From contig JAALGZ010000003.1 in NCBI GenBank assembly GCA_015227615.1, positions 1,426,001 through 1,490,000 of the forward strand: a stretch of DNA of 64,000 nt. The letters are read 5' to 3'. The position numbers and the translations under genes are program-made. This document shows, piece after piece, positions 1 through 12,340 of this stretch (positions are counted from its first letter, which is position 1; the number at the start of each line of letters is the position of its first letter). Under the pieces are notes generated by a model. It was given only the letters and a program-made list of their open reading frames with translations, searched no databases and was not told the DNA's origin. This stretch comes from Labyrinthula sp. Ha. Lineage: Eukaryota > Sar > Bigyra > Labyrinthulida > Labyrinthulaceae.

Positions 1-756
1 AAGGAAATTTTAGCCGGGTATGATTCAAATGACGAAGAAATGGTAATACTGAAAAAGCTTGAGAAACTTAGCGATAAATGTGGCACTCGAAGCTATTGTG
101 CTCCAGAAGTTCTTGCTGGTAATGCATACGATTATAAGTGTGATTGTTGGAGTTTAGGTGTTGTTTTATATATACTTCTTTCAGGCGGATATCATCCATT
201 TGCATATTACACAGACAAACAAGGTAATTTTGCTCTAGACTTGAGTGAGCTTCAATTTTATCCGCATTATCGATGGAAACTTGTTTCTGAAGATGCCAAA
301 GACTTTATTTCAAGTCTTTTGAAAGAAGATCCTAGTGAAAGACCAAGTTATGAGGAATTGCTATGTCATCAATGGTTTCAAGATAGACCACTCGAAGCTA
401 CACCTGAAACTATTTCAATGCTTCTGGACCCTAAAAACGATCTTAGCTCAAGGGAGTTGAAGCAGTTTAATCTAGATTATAGATTCTACAGAGAATTCTT
501 GAGACATTATTACCTTGTGCAAAAGGAAAATACAGAGAAGTATAAAAAGAGGTTCTTGGGGTTTTTGGAGGGCTTAGTATTCTTGGGGGTTGATGAGGAA
601 GCTGAGAGATCAGTGATGCAAGCTGATCAGGAAGACAAAGAGTTTAGCAGACCTTTGGATAACAGTTTCAGTAACAGATTTAAAGTTGCTGCTAAAGTGC
701 AATCACTAGGTGGAGGGAACAGATCGGTCGGCGTTGCGGCAATGAGTTGGACTTAA
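1..756 (+). CDS. CAMK-like protein kinase 1, 3' part only
   Basis: The frame is open from base 1, so the gene is cut by the window edge and only its C-terminal 251 codons are visible. The visible part starts in the activation segment and shows CGTRSYCAPEVL (APE motif), then DCWSLGVVLYILLSGGYHPF (subdomain IX, CAMK style), then the C-lobe helices with a conserved Arg (PSERPSYEELL) and a HQWF motif closing the kinase fold. About 110 residues of charged tail follow, with no EF-hand loops. The catalytic loop and DFG lie outside the window. Sequence around APE and subdomain IX is very close to kinase 2 at 3904-5496, so the two are paralogues. It should phosphorylate Ser/Thr in proteins; substrate unknown. 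The first Met codon, at base 40, is internal and not a real start. Confidence 0.85.
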   Translation, partial: KEILAGYDSNDEEMVILKKLEKLSDKCGTRSYCAPEVLAGNAYDYKCDCWSLGVVLYILLSGGYHPFAYYTDKQGNFALDLSELQFYPHYRWKLVSEDAKDFISSLLKEDPSERPSYEELLCHQWFQDRPLEATPETISMLLDPKNDLSSRELKQFNLDYRFYREFLRHYYLVQKENTEKYKKRFLGFLEGLVFLGVDEEAERSVMQADQEDKEFSRPLDNSFSNRFKVAAKVQSLGGGNRSVGVAAMSWT

Positions 757-3700
757 TTTAATACCACGACTTGTACTGAAAAAAATACCCAATTAGCCCT
801 CTTACCACAGTTGTAAAAGTATTATGTTTTGAATGATGGAGAACCTACAGAAGAACCCAGAGTTCTTGAATATTAAACAGTATATGTTGTTTATATGTGT
901 TTAAGTTGTCTACAAAAGCATTTTTTCAATCCTTCAATTATTGCAGGAATGAAGAGCTTCGTGCAAACTCAAAACATTCGCAAAACCGCTTCTACAGACT
1001 ATGATGCTTATTTTCAGGATTCTTAGTAGCGAGTTTAACAAAATAATTCGATCAAGCTCGTTTCATATTATGCATAACCATCTTTATGGTTATGTGATTT
1101 ATAATATTAAATTTATGTGCTGGTAATTGTATAATTAAAATACTATGGAGTTTGTAGGGGGAGGTTTCCTTTTAAAATGTTCTGAGGATATAAGTCTTGA
1201 CTAGTAAAATAATCACAACTAGAAATATCAAGACAGGCTTTAAGGAAATCATCAATTTGGCGGATGAAACTCATCGAGAGAACAAAGTAGATAATTAAAA
1301 TAGGATGGACTCTCAATAAAACGACAGAGACAAAAGACATTACATTGTGCCATAATTATTTACCTTAGTGCTCATACAAGTAATAGATCCGCAAAGTGGA
1401 CTCTACTAGAAAGTAAAGGCTGCTCACTAACCTATGACGTTAAAGCTTATTCTAGTCGAGAGTGAAAGAGTCAAGTAACCCTATAAAAAAAATTCAAAAA
1501 GAAAAGCAAGCGAACCTTGAATCTCATATACTGCCTATTATCAAATTGAATTATTCCATCAGAGAAGTTTATTGCTTTCATTATGGCTTATAATTCGCAT
1601 AGACTTAATCAGCTCTTCGACGGCTGATAAATTTGAAATTCATTGTCGATCGGAAGAAACATTAGAATGAAAGAGCATTGTTTTTGCTGGAAACTTCAAT
1701 GTCAAATGATGTGCTAGTGCTAATGCTTTAGGATCCATGGAAAAGTTTAATGGTTATCCGAGAAGAGCCCGGTTTCTCAGCAAGAGCTACGTAGTATATG
1801 GATTTATACTCTTACTCCTATAAGCCATGCGAAAATTAATGCTATTGTCAATTTAAAGTACATAGAAAATTCAGTCCCTGAACAAGCCCCATAACATTTG
1901 GGGTAAGTAAACAGAAAGCTATTGATCATTTCACAAATTAAATAGCAACATATCCACTGAGGACTCATCCGAAGTAGAAAACCATCATGGCTTAACACTT
2001 ATGTATAAGGAAATTAAGTATCTATCTGTAAGAAAAAACTCATGTAAGTCAGTTGTAATAATGAAATTAAAACAAGTCAATCATAGCACACTTACCCAAG
2101 TTCGTCAAAGTTACGGGTTAAATAATGCTAAGTCGGAATAAATCTGTATTTGTATAAGAGATCTACTAGCTTGAGTTAATTCTGTTAATGAAGTTGAAGC
2201 AAATGCTGTCCAACAGTCATCACTTGCCAGACTATAGCCCTTATACTTACTGAGGTTAATAGAAAGTCATAAGCACCACGTCTAGAGCTGAGACCATATT
2301 ACTCCTGCTACAATATTAAATTGTGACAACGAACCATCGATTTACCAAGCCTTTGATCTTATTAAGCCAGCTAATTAACAAATACCTTAGGTGTTGCTCT
2401 ATTGTCGCTTATTTTCTGGTCACAGCTAAAATTTACGAGAAAAAAGAACGGATACCATTCAGATTACATATAACTTAGAGTGTAGACCTTAAGTTGCCCT
2501 TAATCAGAAAAAATGTATATTATCTTCGGTTAACACTTCTCTTATATCGATCTATAACCTAGAGCCTGCATAGCTTTTTATTATACTGACATTCAGGCGT
2601 AGTCTCAACTCTAATAATACTTAGTCACACTTCCTCGAGAATAAGTTTTTGGGCTACCATATTGTATTTTGTGTTTCCAGATTTTTTTCTGAAATTCTCG
2701 GTCAACAGGCGACATTTGCTTCATCTAAGTTGCGTTGATGAATGATTTTTCTCCCATTAACTACTTTGACAATGAGAAGAGGAAATAGATGAGGTAGTTT
2801 TTATGATTAGTCAATGCGGTTCAAGAATATTTGATCTACATTCCTAAGTTATAAGAATATCTGTCGAAATCAGGCTCATATGGATTCAGCATCGAAACAG
2901 GTTTAAGTTCGAGCCAACCTAGCCTATAGATTAGAATCCATACAGATATATCTCTACCAAGTCTAAGCTCACGACAGGTGAGAAGAAATTTTCTGCGATT
3001 ATCAGTATTTGGGTATAGACGGCGATTCCTTCCTGTACACATTTCCAGTTCTACAGAAAGGTTATAAAAACAATAACGCAATGCATTGGCTCCTGGTTGA
3101 CTATATCACAACAAGCACCAAATGTTCGCTGCTATACATTGCGTATATTCAAACGGTAATGGATTATCATAACAGTATCAAATAGTATAGTGATAATAGG
3201 AGTTAGATATTTTTAGGAAATAAGAGATAACCAATCTTACAATATTACATAAGCTATAACAATAACAAATGAGCAAACCTTGCAGTAAACTAAAGAATAG
3301 AATCAAAAGGATACGTTCACAGTGTCAAGACTTAGACTTATAAAATCAAAGTACATTATAGACTTCTAGAAGGTATTCAAGGACTTCATTAGTTCTTGGA
3401 GACCCTTCTCTTGAGTAATTAGTTTTTGGATCGACTTACAAGTCACTGGAGGTAACTTGAATTGAATACATTTGAAACCTAACAGAATCTATTTGTTTCC
3501 CTTACTTCTTTGTAAATTTCTTTCTGTTCGATATTTCATTCCAAGCAGATAAGACATGTCTTGATAAAACAACTACTTATTAATTATTGTTAGAATGTAT
3601 ATTGTAAACGTCTAGTTATATTATTAATTAATATCACAAAGTACAAAACATTCTATATATATATATTAACTTGTTTACAATTTGTTCTTTTGAAGTACGA

Positions 3701-3903
3701 CTTACTATCTAGAATACAGTATTGGTTCCCAAAATGCTCCAAATACTATTTTATTTAGTGCCCAAAATGTTTAAATTGACTGTCCGTTAACTCCAAAAGT
3801 CAAAATATGAGACAGAAGAAAAACTGCAAAGTGATAAGACATGACCTCGAGAGACAGTCTATTGGTTTAATTGTGTAAGTAAAGCAAAATAATAATATTT
3901 GAT
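757..3903. other. Gene-free AT-rich spacer between kinases 1 and 2
   Basis: Only short, unconvincing open frames on both strands. A (TA)n run lies near 3652-3667. No decayed kinase sequence could be recognised. A TGTCCGTTAACTCC sequence near 3780-3793, about 110 bp before the kinase 2 start, resembles the TATCCGTT element found in other promoters in this window. Confidence 0.5.
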
Positions 3904-5496
3904 ATGAGTAATGGCAGATGGAAAGTGATAACAGAAGCGAGTCTTCTTGCAGCTGCAAAAGAGAGTAAGCAGCCACTACATCTTTTTCAACAGAGATACC
4001 GCACAACAGGAGACATATTGGGAGAAGGAGCTTTTGGAAAGGTTGAAAAAGTTTATGAAATTAAGTCGGGAAATCCATTTGCAGTTAAAAAAATGAAGAA
4101 AACTACCTCGGCAAATCATTCCAGGTACTTTAGTACAGAAATTGGGATCATGCAAACTCTTAAGCATAAGAATATTCTGGGAATATACGAATGCTACGAA
4201 GATGAAAACGAAGTTTATATTATCAGTGAATATATATCAGGGGGAGATCTTTTCAAGTGTCTGAAAGATGTTTCGAACTATTCCGAAGATTCTGTGAAGA
4301 TGATTGCAAGAGTGCTAGCTAATGCTCTACAATACTGTCTGGACTATGGAATTATTCATCGTGATGTGAAACCAGAGAACATTTTGCTCAGGGAGGTAAA
4401 AAAAACTAAGCGCCAGATTCCTAAAATTAGCATGTCTAGTGACCTCCAGACAATGACTATGGTGCCTACAACGAAGTCAGGCACTTACCTGAGAAAATCA
4501 GTTAAAAACAGGATTAAGTCATATATTGGGTCAGCTGGAAAAGGCGATAAGAAACTGGTAAAACCAAATCCTAGGATTGAGGGAAAATTCAATGAGGATG
4601 GGTCTATTGATATAGGCGGGAAAAAGTTTGAAATTGTTCTAGCTGATTTTGGAATTGCAACGTCGTTGTTTGAGCGGGTAGAGATAGTAAATGATGAGGA
4701 GCATCTTCCTACGAAGCTGAAACAAAAGAAATATTTAAAGAAGTTGCGAATTCTTCGTCAACGCCACGGGACCTTGGACTTTATGGCTCCCGAAATCAGT
4801 GCAGGCCAAGAGCAAAGTAGTAAGTGCGATTGCTGGAGCTTAGGGATAGTTCTATACATTCTACTTTCAGGGGGGTTTCACCCATTTTATAAGCAAAAAT
4901 CTGACAAGAAACATTACTTAGAGATTACCCCACATGTAAAGCTTTTTCCAGTAGACAATTGGAAAGTAGTTTCTACAGAAGCAAAGGATTTCATTCGTGG
5001 TTTGTTGACTATAGATCCTGAGAAAAGAATGTCGTATGAGGAAATGCTGAAGCATGAATGGCTTAAAACCCCTTTAAAGGATTATCCTAAAAGAGCACAA
5101 ATAAAGGAATATGCACCCCCAGCACTAAAAACTTTTGGCATTGCAAAGTATATGGAGGATCAGGCTAAAATAAAAGCTGCTACTATGCGTTTAAATGAGC
5201 TGATCAGGAACAGAACCTCAGAGAATGAGGATGAGTTTCTTAAAGCCCTTGCAACAATTGATTTTGGTGAAGATTTTGGCTCTGAAAAGGATTTTTCTGA
5301 TCCTTTTCTGGGTGGGAACCTTGAAGAACTCGATCATGGCATCCAGATTGAATTTTCACCTGATGGTCAGACAACAAAAATCATCATTCCAGTTGAGACG
5401 AACGGAACAGTGTTGGATAATGGACAGGTGGTAATGGGAAGAACGCTCACTAACGTTTTCGAAGCAAAAGAAGACGAAGACCCCATAGGTATCTAG
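3904..5496 (+). CDS. CAMK-like Ser/Thr protein kinase 2
   Basis: 530 residues, no intron needed. Kinase motifs in order: Gly-rich loop LGEGAFGKV at 39-47, VAIK-type Lys62 (FAVKK), alpha-C Glu79 (STEIGIM), catalytic HRDVKPEN at 152-159, DFG at 248-250, APE at 295-297, DCWSLG at 309-314. All residues needed for activity are present. HRD to DFG spans 94 residues rather than the usual 18 or so; the extra sequence (about 163-240) is basic and Ser/Thr-rich and ends in a family signature, EDGSIDIGGKKFEIVLADFG. A second extension lies between DFG and APE. The acidic C-terminal tail (about 400-530) lacks EF hands, so this is not a classical CDPK. The start is the first Met that gives a complete N-lobe. 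Close to kinase 1 in the C-lobe. Family call is firm; pathway unknown. Confidence 0.93.
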   Translation: MSNGRWKVITEASLLAAAKESKQPLHLFQQRYRTTGDILGEGAFGKVEKVYEIKSGNPFAVKKMKKTTSANHSRYFSTEIGIMQTLKHKNILGIYECYEDENEVYIISEYISGGDLFKCLKDVSNYSEDSVKMIARVLANALQYCLDYGIIHRDVKPENILLREVKKTKRQIPKISMSSDLQTMTMVPTTKSGTYLRKSVKNRIKSYIGSAGKGDKKLVKPNPRIEGKFNEDGSIDIGGKKFEIVLADFGIATSLFERVEIVNDEEHLPTKLKQKKYLKKLRILRQRHGTLDFMAPEISAGQEQSSKCDCWSLGIVLYILLSGGFHPFYKQKSDKKHYLEITPHVKLFPVDNWKVVSTEAKDFIRGLLTIDPEKRMSYEEMLKHEWLKTPLKDYPKRAQIKEYAPPALKTFGIAKYMEDQAKIKAATMRLNELIRNRTSENEDEFLKALATIDFGEDFGSEKDFSDPFLGGNLEELDHGIQIEFSPDGQTTKIIIPVETNGTVLDNGQVVMGRTLTNVFEAKEDEDPIGI

Positions 5497-8400
5497 AGTT
5501 GCGTCGTTCTAGATGTCTCCTTCTGAGCATTTAGGCTTAATTTGTAAATAAATATGATCTGACGCTCTTGTAACTAATTTATAAGCATAGTTAAAAGAGA
5601 CAGATTATGCAAAGAAATGACTTTAATTCTCAATCGAAGGGCAAACGAAGATTTCTTCTATGGTCATGGAAAAGCTGGTCTAAGCCTAGATTGGAGGAGG
5701 TAATGAAATGCGTAAAGCAGCAAAACACGACACTGTTGTTAAAAAAAAACTCATTAGGTGAAGGATATTAATAAAATATCCTCAAAATATAGTAGTTGTT
5801 TTGTAAAGCTTGCTGTGCTTCTGCTAAATGTTGTCTTGTATACGGAGAAAGATAAACAAATCAACCTGGATTTTCTTCCTATGTTGATGATAGAATGCTG
5901 TAAAACAGGCATTAAGTATTTGTCCAAAACTATTAATTTTCTGTTCTTCTCGGGAAGCAAGGTTTTAAAGATAAAGCCTAGTTTCAAGTACAGAATCCCT
6001 TTGTGAAAGCAGAATTTAAGTGTATTGCAGTTAGAAAGTAATTGCACTGTGATGATATGGATGCTAAATCTGTTGAATAATTCATAGGTTTGATTCTTGA
6101 ATATATCCTTTCCAAGTTTTCTTTTATTTTTTGTATGTATTTGAAATCGTTTTTCTTGTATTAGCTTATGTGTAATCTGATCTCTGCTTAATATTTTCCA
6201 GAACAGTTTTGAAACAACATAAGAGGAATTTTATTCTAAAGTTTATCTTCTATTACCTCACTGAAAAGTTTTTTCTATATGTAAACTGAAGAAATATATT
6301 TGGAGGAATATATAAACTTATTCTAATAAACGAACACAGTTTCATTTCGTTTTTCTACAAGTTAGACACCTTTTATCTAAAAACCTAACATTTCTCTTTT
6401 TTGTTATGTGTTGTTAAATTGGATTAAGAGAAAATAAATTTATCAAAAGAATATTAGAAAGTATATTTTTCAAACTAATTTCATAGCGAAGATTAATAGA
6501 ATTTTTTTATTAATAGAATTTTTTCTCTTCAACTAACATATTATCAGGTTTAATATATCTATGAACAAATCCTCGATGCTTACGGTATTTTTACGACTTT
6601 ACAATAGATATAGTAATCTCTTATACATCAAACTTTAAAAATTATTGTTATCGATGTTTGTTATTAAATCTATAGTATGAATCCTTTCCTAAACAAAATG
6701 AATTTCATTGTATTCTTCGTCTCTATAAGAGAGTAAAAAAGTGTTATATCAAATCAATTAATGCTCTCCAAAATACCTATTTCTACTTTATCTAAACTAT
6801 TTTGACTTTTAAATTTTAAAAAGAATTTTGAAAACGCATTTTTTTGGGTTCCTGTCAAGTATAAGTCATAAATTTTGTCCCTTTACTACCGGGCTCATGT
6901 TAGCTACAGTTCTTCTGCCCGGATTTGAGATATCATAGTATAATACATCTGTTATAGAACATACAATTATCGGTTAGCTGATATACAATATATTCGTTAA
7001 TGCTTTAAGTCTTACACAAAAGAGAGTATAAAAGCTATCATTGTAATTACAGCAAGACACTTTTCCAAGGCAACTTTCTCCCAAACGCTGTCCAGTACTG
7101 TAACATAGAGCATTAGAATGTTCATTTAATTGAATTTAGGGGTCAATTCAATTATACTTAGCATTTTACCTTGGTATCTTATGTGATGTTTTCATTTTTG
7201 TTTAGTTCAGATAGGTCTGTCTTTTTCATGAGTCTAATTTGAAGAATTTTTTGTTATTAATAGGCAATTGTCGTCTTTCTGCGATAATACTGTAATGTGT
7301 TTGATTCAAGTAACCAGCAAGACTTTATTAGTAGTAAGGCTGAGCCTTTATATTAAGTAAATAATGAATTTTCCATAATTATTAGCTATGTAGCACCAAA
7401 ACTAAAACTTATCTGTCATATTGAACTAATTATTGACGACTATACACAAGCATTTCCAAAGGTGATCATTCTATCTCGCCAAAATAGAGTGTATTTTTGA
7501 ATTAAAAGTCTCCTATTTTTTTAACTCAGGTTCCAAATTCATATATGAATAAACTTTCTAACTCATATTTATATCTAAAATATTTATATTATGTTAATAT
7601 TTTCACACTCTATTTAGTGAAATAATGATTCAAATCAGTAAATTGAATGAAACAATATATTATTAATTAATATTTAAATGCATAAAAAATATTTCTGGAA
7701 TAAAATTTGAGCAAGTATAAGCTATTTAAGTTAACTTATGTTTAAATCATAGGATAATTATTTATCCAATATTCAGGAGCTCTCTTGATTTATCGCTTAT
7801 GGCTCCGATAACTTTCCTCCTTAGTTATAGCGGTTCTAGTTTTATTCTTTGCCTCCTGTATAGTTACAACTACAAGAAGCAATTGAAATTCAAAAATCTT
7901 ATTCATAAGATCTCAGATGAATTTCCCGGTATGTTCCCTAGTAAATGAGAAAAAATTGGATTACCCTGGTTTTTTAAGATTGGAATTATAGTATGCCTTG
8001 TACAAGTAGCAACAATAAGAATTCGTAATATGTTAATTTTATTCAGTTTTTGACAAATATGTTTGTAAAAAGAATGAGAAATTCAGGGATTTAGTATTTA
8101 TTCACCTTCATACCAGCCTCGTATAGATGAAAATAAAGAATTAATATATTCTTATGGTCGACTCTTCAAGAACACATTAAGTCTGTTTTCCATATAGCTT
8201 AATCATCTCACCGTTCCACTAGCACTATCAATTTTACTTAGAATTGGAAATTGTGACAATATAGATCAAAGCTGCTTTATTAATAATACCGTGCTGATGA
8301 TTCTTCTAACTTGTTTGCTTAAATATATTATTGTGCAGATTCTTAACTGTCTCTGTTTTAATTCTGACAAAATGAAGTTCCTATATTAGAGCTATAATAA

Positions 8401-11400
8401 GAATCACATATTCCTTAACACATTTTCTGTTTGCACTTGACTTTAAGAAATGTTACTCGCATAGTTGGAAAATTAAAAAAAAATATACCATCGTTTACGC
8501 CAAGTCCCTTACTCAGGCTCGTGCAATTATTTTCAACTGGTAGAATACAGACCCCTTTTCTTCATTTACTGTCACTATCATTTTAGCCATTTGTAAGTAG
8601 ATCCTGTGAAAAATTGTGTGTGTCATAAGTGGTAGTTCTCTAGTTTGAATAAACGATATATAGTCTGAAATACTCTTGGGTGTATGATTAAGCAAATATA
8701 TGTTCTACAGGATATGATGACAGACGGTTTAACTCTTAACCAGGCCTAGTATTCTAGTTTATTCTGAACCCAAGTTTTGCTATGCTTCTTATTGTTAGCT
8801 ATATATTTTGGATGATAAATTGTTTACTAACATAATTATTCCACCTTACTTGTATTTTTACAATTTTCTTCTTATGAACTTTGTATTCCGTAGTACCTAG
8901 AATCACTATATATTAAACTTAGGTCATTCCACACTAAAGTTACTTTCTGGTTTCAAAGAATATGATCCACGAATCAAAAATAAATTTCAAGGGGCTGAGT
9001 TGCTTTCAAGAGATAAACTACAGAGAAAAAACTACTTATTGATATTAGTAAAAAATAAGAAGTTAATTTGCGGCATGTAAGAAGACAGTTTAGAGGGTTT
9101 TACATATGTTTCGGATGAACATGGTAGCAGATATTGTCGTGAAATTGGGTTAAGCATCATCTTAAATGATGCATACTGGTAGATTAAATGGGTTCTGAAA
9201 TATATTCGGAATATCGCAAGTTTCAAAGATTAATTCTCTTTTGCCACGTTTTTCTGATGTTATGGAAATATTTGACCCTTGTATCTAACTAGCCATAATG
9301 ACTAGATAAGTCTTATATTTTTGGTACTAAACTGTTATTAAGAATTCATTTTGTTACGCTTACATAATGAAACATAAAGATAACAAAGACAATTATAATC
9401 TAGTTTTTTCTGCATAAATGTGATATTGACATTCAATGGAAATCAGAACAAGCACGAACAGTAACGAGATGTTCTGGTATTTTATATGAAATTCCATAAC
9501 CTAAAAATTTTTACTTAGCATCTCAGTTCCATTTCAACTGATTTTAAATCACAAAGTTATACTAGCTTTTCTTTCTACTAAAGAAAGATCCTCCTAAGAG
9601 AAATACAAAAACTTGTATAATTATAAGGTAGGCCATTTCCAACAAATTAAAATATATTTTTGATATTTTGGTACTATGATTAATAGATCTGGATGCATGG
9701 CATAGTATTTTTAAGGAGAAATGAGAATTTTAGTGTTAACGTAAGAAAAAAACAAACCTGTAAAGAAGAAGTTGGAATATAAGAGTTCCTACTTCAAATA
9801 TAACATTCTATGAGTTAAAATTTCCGCGAGACAAGTAATCCATATCTACACTGGTTAAAATATAAACTTTAACTATATAATATATTTAAAATATTGCTAC
9901 ACGGAATGAGATATGTCAACAAGTTAAAGAATATAAAGATAACGCTCAGCTAAACAACATTTGGGTACAATGATATAGCGGAGACATCATACTTAACAGT
10001 ATTTCTGCCGCGTCATAAACTATTGAGCTTCATGGTATTAACCGTGACCAAAATTAAGAAAAATATTTCTATTAGATTTATTTAAATATGAAATGAAAGA
10101 GAAAACATGGTTTCCATCAACAACCGGGTTGTGCATGGAGTAATACGGATGATATCGGGATGCGGTGTCAATCGGTAGAAGCTTACCCAAATTCGGTTTT
10201 TAGAACATGTCAAAGCATACCCTCTATCAGAGAAAAAATTAAAGAGAAATAAGCACTGTTCTAAAGTTTTTCCAAGAGCTTAAGGTAGATATTTCCCATA
10301 CTGCATTATCTAACAAGTTAATTTAGTTTGTTGTTCCATAGTAATAATGTTTGACCTGACTCCATTGCTTCATAGTATACTTAAGTTTTGTATTCCTGAA
10401 AGGTTAATGACATGTTGTCTTTTTTATATACAAAAAAAAATTATAATTCACCTTTGGCTAAAATATACTCTTAAATATATTACTTTCTTCCATTAACTAT
10501 ATTGCTCCATTTCTTCATGTTTAAACTGAATAAGAGGATCTGTTGCTCTACATTATGCTTTGGTGTCATTGAACACTGGCATAAAATACAAAACTAGTTT
10601 TAATACTAATTAATCCAATCCTGGTTATATTACAACTTTTACGATCATTCTTATAATATTTTACTATTGTTAGAAGCTCTATAAGAGATTTTACGTAGAT
10701 GACCACTCAATATTTCACACATCATGACGAACTTTTTCTTGATACTTGATGCTTCTCTCAAATTTTGGGAGTTTCTGAAATTATACCTCTCTAACACTTC
10801 TTTTACCAATATATTTAATTCATACCTATAATCCTGGCTTTTTGTATATTTTTTTTCTTAGTCCATATGAATCGAAAGAGAAGGGATAACCTTACTGTTT
10901 CATAGCACGGTTCTAGTGCTATGGAGTGGCACATTTCTGAGTAGATTTTTTCTATAAATATAAATTCTTAACTACGCGACACAGAACTATTTCTGACTTA
11001 CTCTGGAGAAAAACATAAAATTTTCGGAAATATCATATGTGATGGAAAACAAGATTAGACACTGTATAGATTGGTGACTCGATAATCTGAATCGACATCA
11101 TTTGTTAGGTTGGGAAATATAGAATGGAGAAATGGGATCTTAGCAATATAAAAAACGAGAAAAAGCAAACGGAATTAGGGTTTAATACAGTTTTATTTGC
11201 GCTTTGAGGTGTTCCTATGAACCAGAAAATCTAAATATGGTCTATTCTAAATGGAATTAAAAGACGCGTGGCACATAATTGATGATAATACTTTAGGAGT
11301 TAACTGGAAAGACTGGCATAGCCTCGTGCGCTTCATGTTTTCCAAGCACCTAACTACTTACTAGCTCTATATTCTAAAAACTATTGGTTCCTCTAACCGG

Positions 11401-11479
11401 ATCCGGAAAATCATAGATTGTTTACTGCCCTTCTAGTATGTTTCTGTTAACTTCCCAATATTCAATCCAAAGCACAAAC
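5497..11479. other. Gene-free AT-rich desert, left part
   Basis: About 6 kb with only short open frames on both strands (longest near 5754-6047, fewer than 100 codons, low complexity and overlapping on opposite strands). No domain, RNA gene or clear mobile element was recognised. Confidence 0.5.
5547..5552 (+). terminator. Possible poly(A) signal of kinase 2
   Basis: AATAAA lies about 50 nt after the kinase 2 stop in an AT-rich context. Position and sequence fit a canonical polyadenylation signal, but the hexamer is common in AT-rich DNA. Confidence 0.4.
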
Positions 11480-11499
11480 AAAAATTCAAAACTTGACAA

Positions 11500-12340
11500 G
11501 AATCACGTGATTGGGATCAAGAAGCTTCGTTTACCTTATCTGTACAGCCTGTAGCACTTGAAGCAGATACATGGAATGGTATGAGGGCAATCTAGAGGAT
11601 TTGCACAAGAATTGAAGATATTTGTTGCGATGTTGCTGTTTTTTACTTCGCTGCTCTCTGGCTTCTTGAACCGGTCTAGGTAAGGGTGGGTAGCTGGGGT
11701 TTCTTCTTACTTTAGGAGGTGTGAGCGTATGTGCCGTGTGCTATAACTTAACTTTGGACTTCCGGTTTATGTCTTCTGTAATTTGTATTTTCATTTCTCT
11801 GCAACTCTTGCGCTTCTTTATATACTTCACCGAGTATTTCTTCGTAGATCCTGCTGTCTTATTTGACTTATTTTATCTATGGTTCCAGACCTTGTTTTAT
11901 TAACCCTAAACAATAAGTTTGTAATAAATAGTTATTGTATTTTTATCCTCAAGCTAGCAGGAGTTACAGGATTCTGTCGCTCCAAGCCTTAACATCCGCA
12001 ACTTTTGAGCAATTTTTTCAATTAGGAAGGTAGCTACATCTTCAGTTTTAGTAGATGAGTGTGACAAAACCCACCTACCTGAAGCTGGACTAACTGAGGT
12101 TCTTTCCTTCAATTTTTCAAAGAAGTTCCTATGTAGTTCTTGGACCATTAAGATCTTCGTTCTTGAGGAAAGCGAAAGTACGGAAGTAGTTTCGTGGCGT
12201 TAATACCATCTGAGTTGATGCAGAATAGTTTCAGTCGCTGCCTGAACTGGTTTGCATACCCTGGCTCTACGTGACAAGGTGCGAGAGGGTGTTCGCACTC
12301 AGAAGTTGTCAACCCGTTACGTCCTTGTATCATTTCTGAA
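11500..12340 (-). other. GC-richer stretch with three successive open minus-strand frames
   Basis: This stretch is visibly richer in G+C than the desert around it. On the minus strand, in order, it has open frames at 12333-12148 (61 codons, Cys/His-containing start), 12148-11954 (64 codons, charged and helical-looking) and about 11741-11530 (about 70 codons, Pro/Arg/Gln-rich). The first two overlap by one base in different frames. Splice-like CAG|GTAGGT (within the second frame) and TTTCAG (before the first) occur. This could be a small multi-exon gene, a decayed host gene or chance. No family was recognised. Confidence 0.25.
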
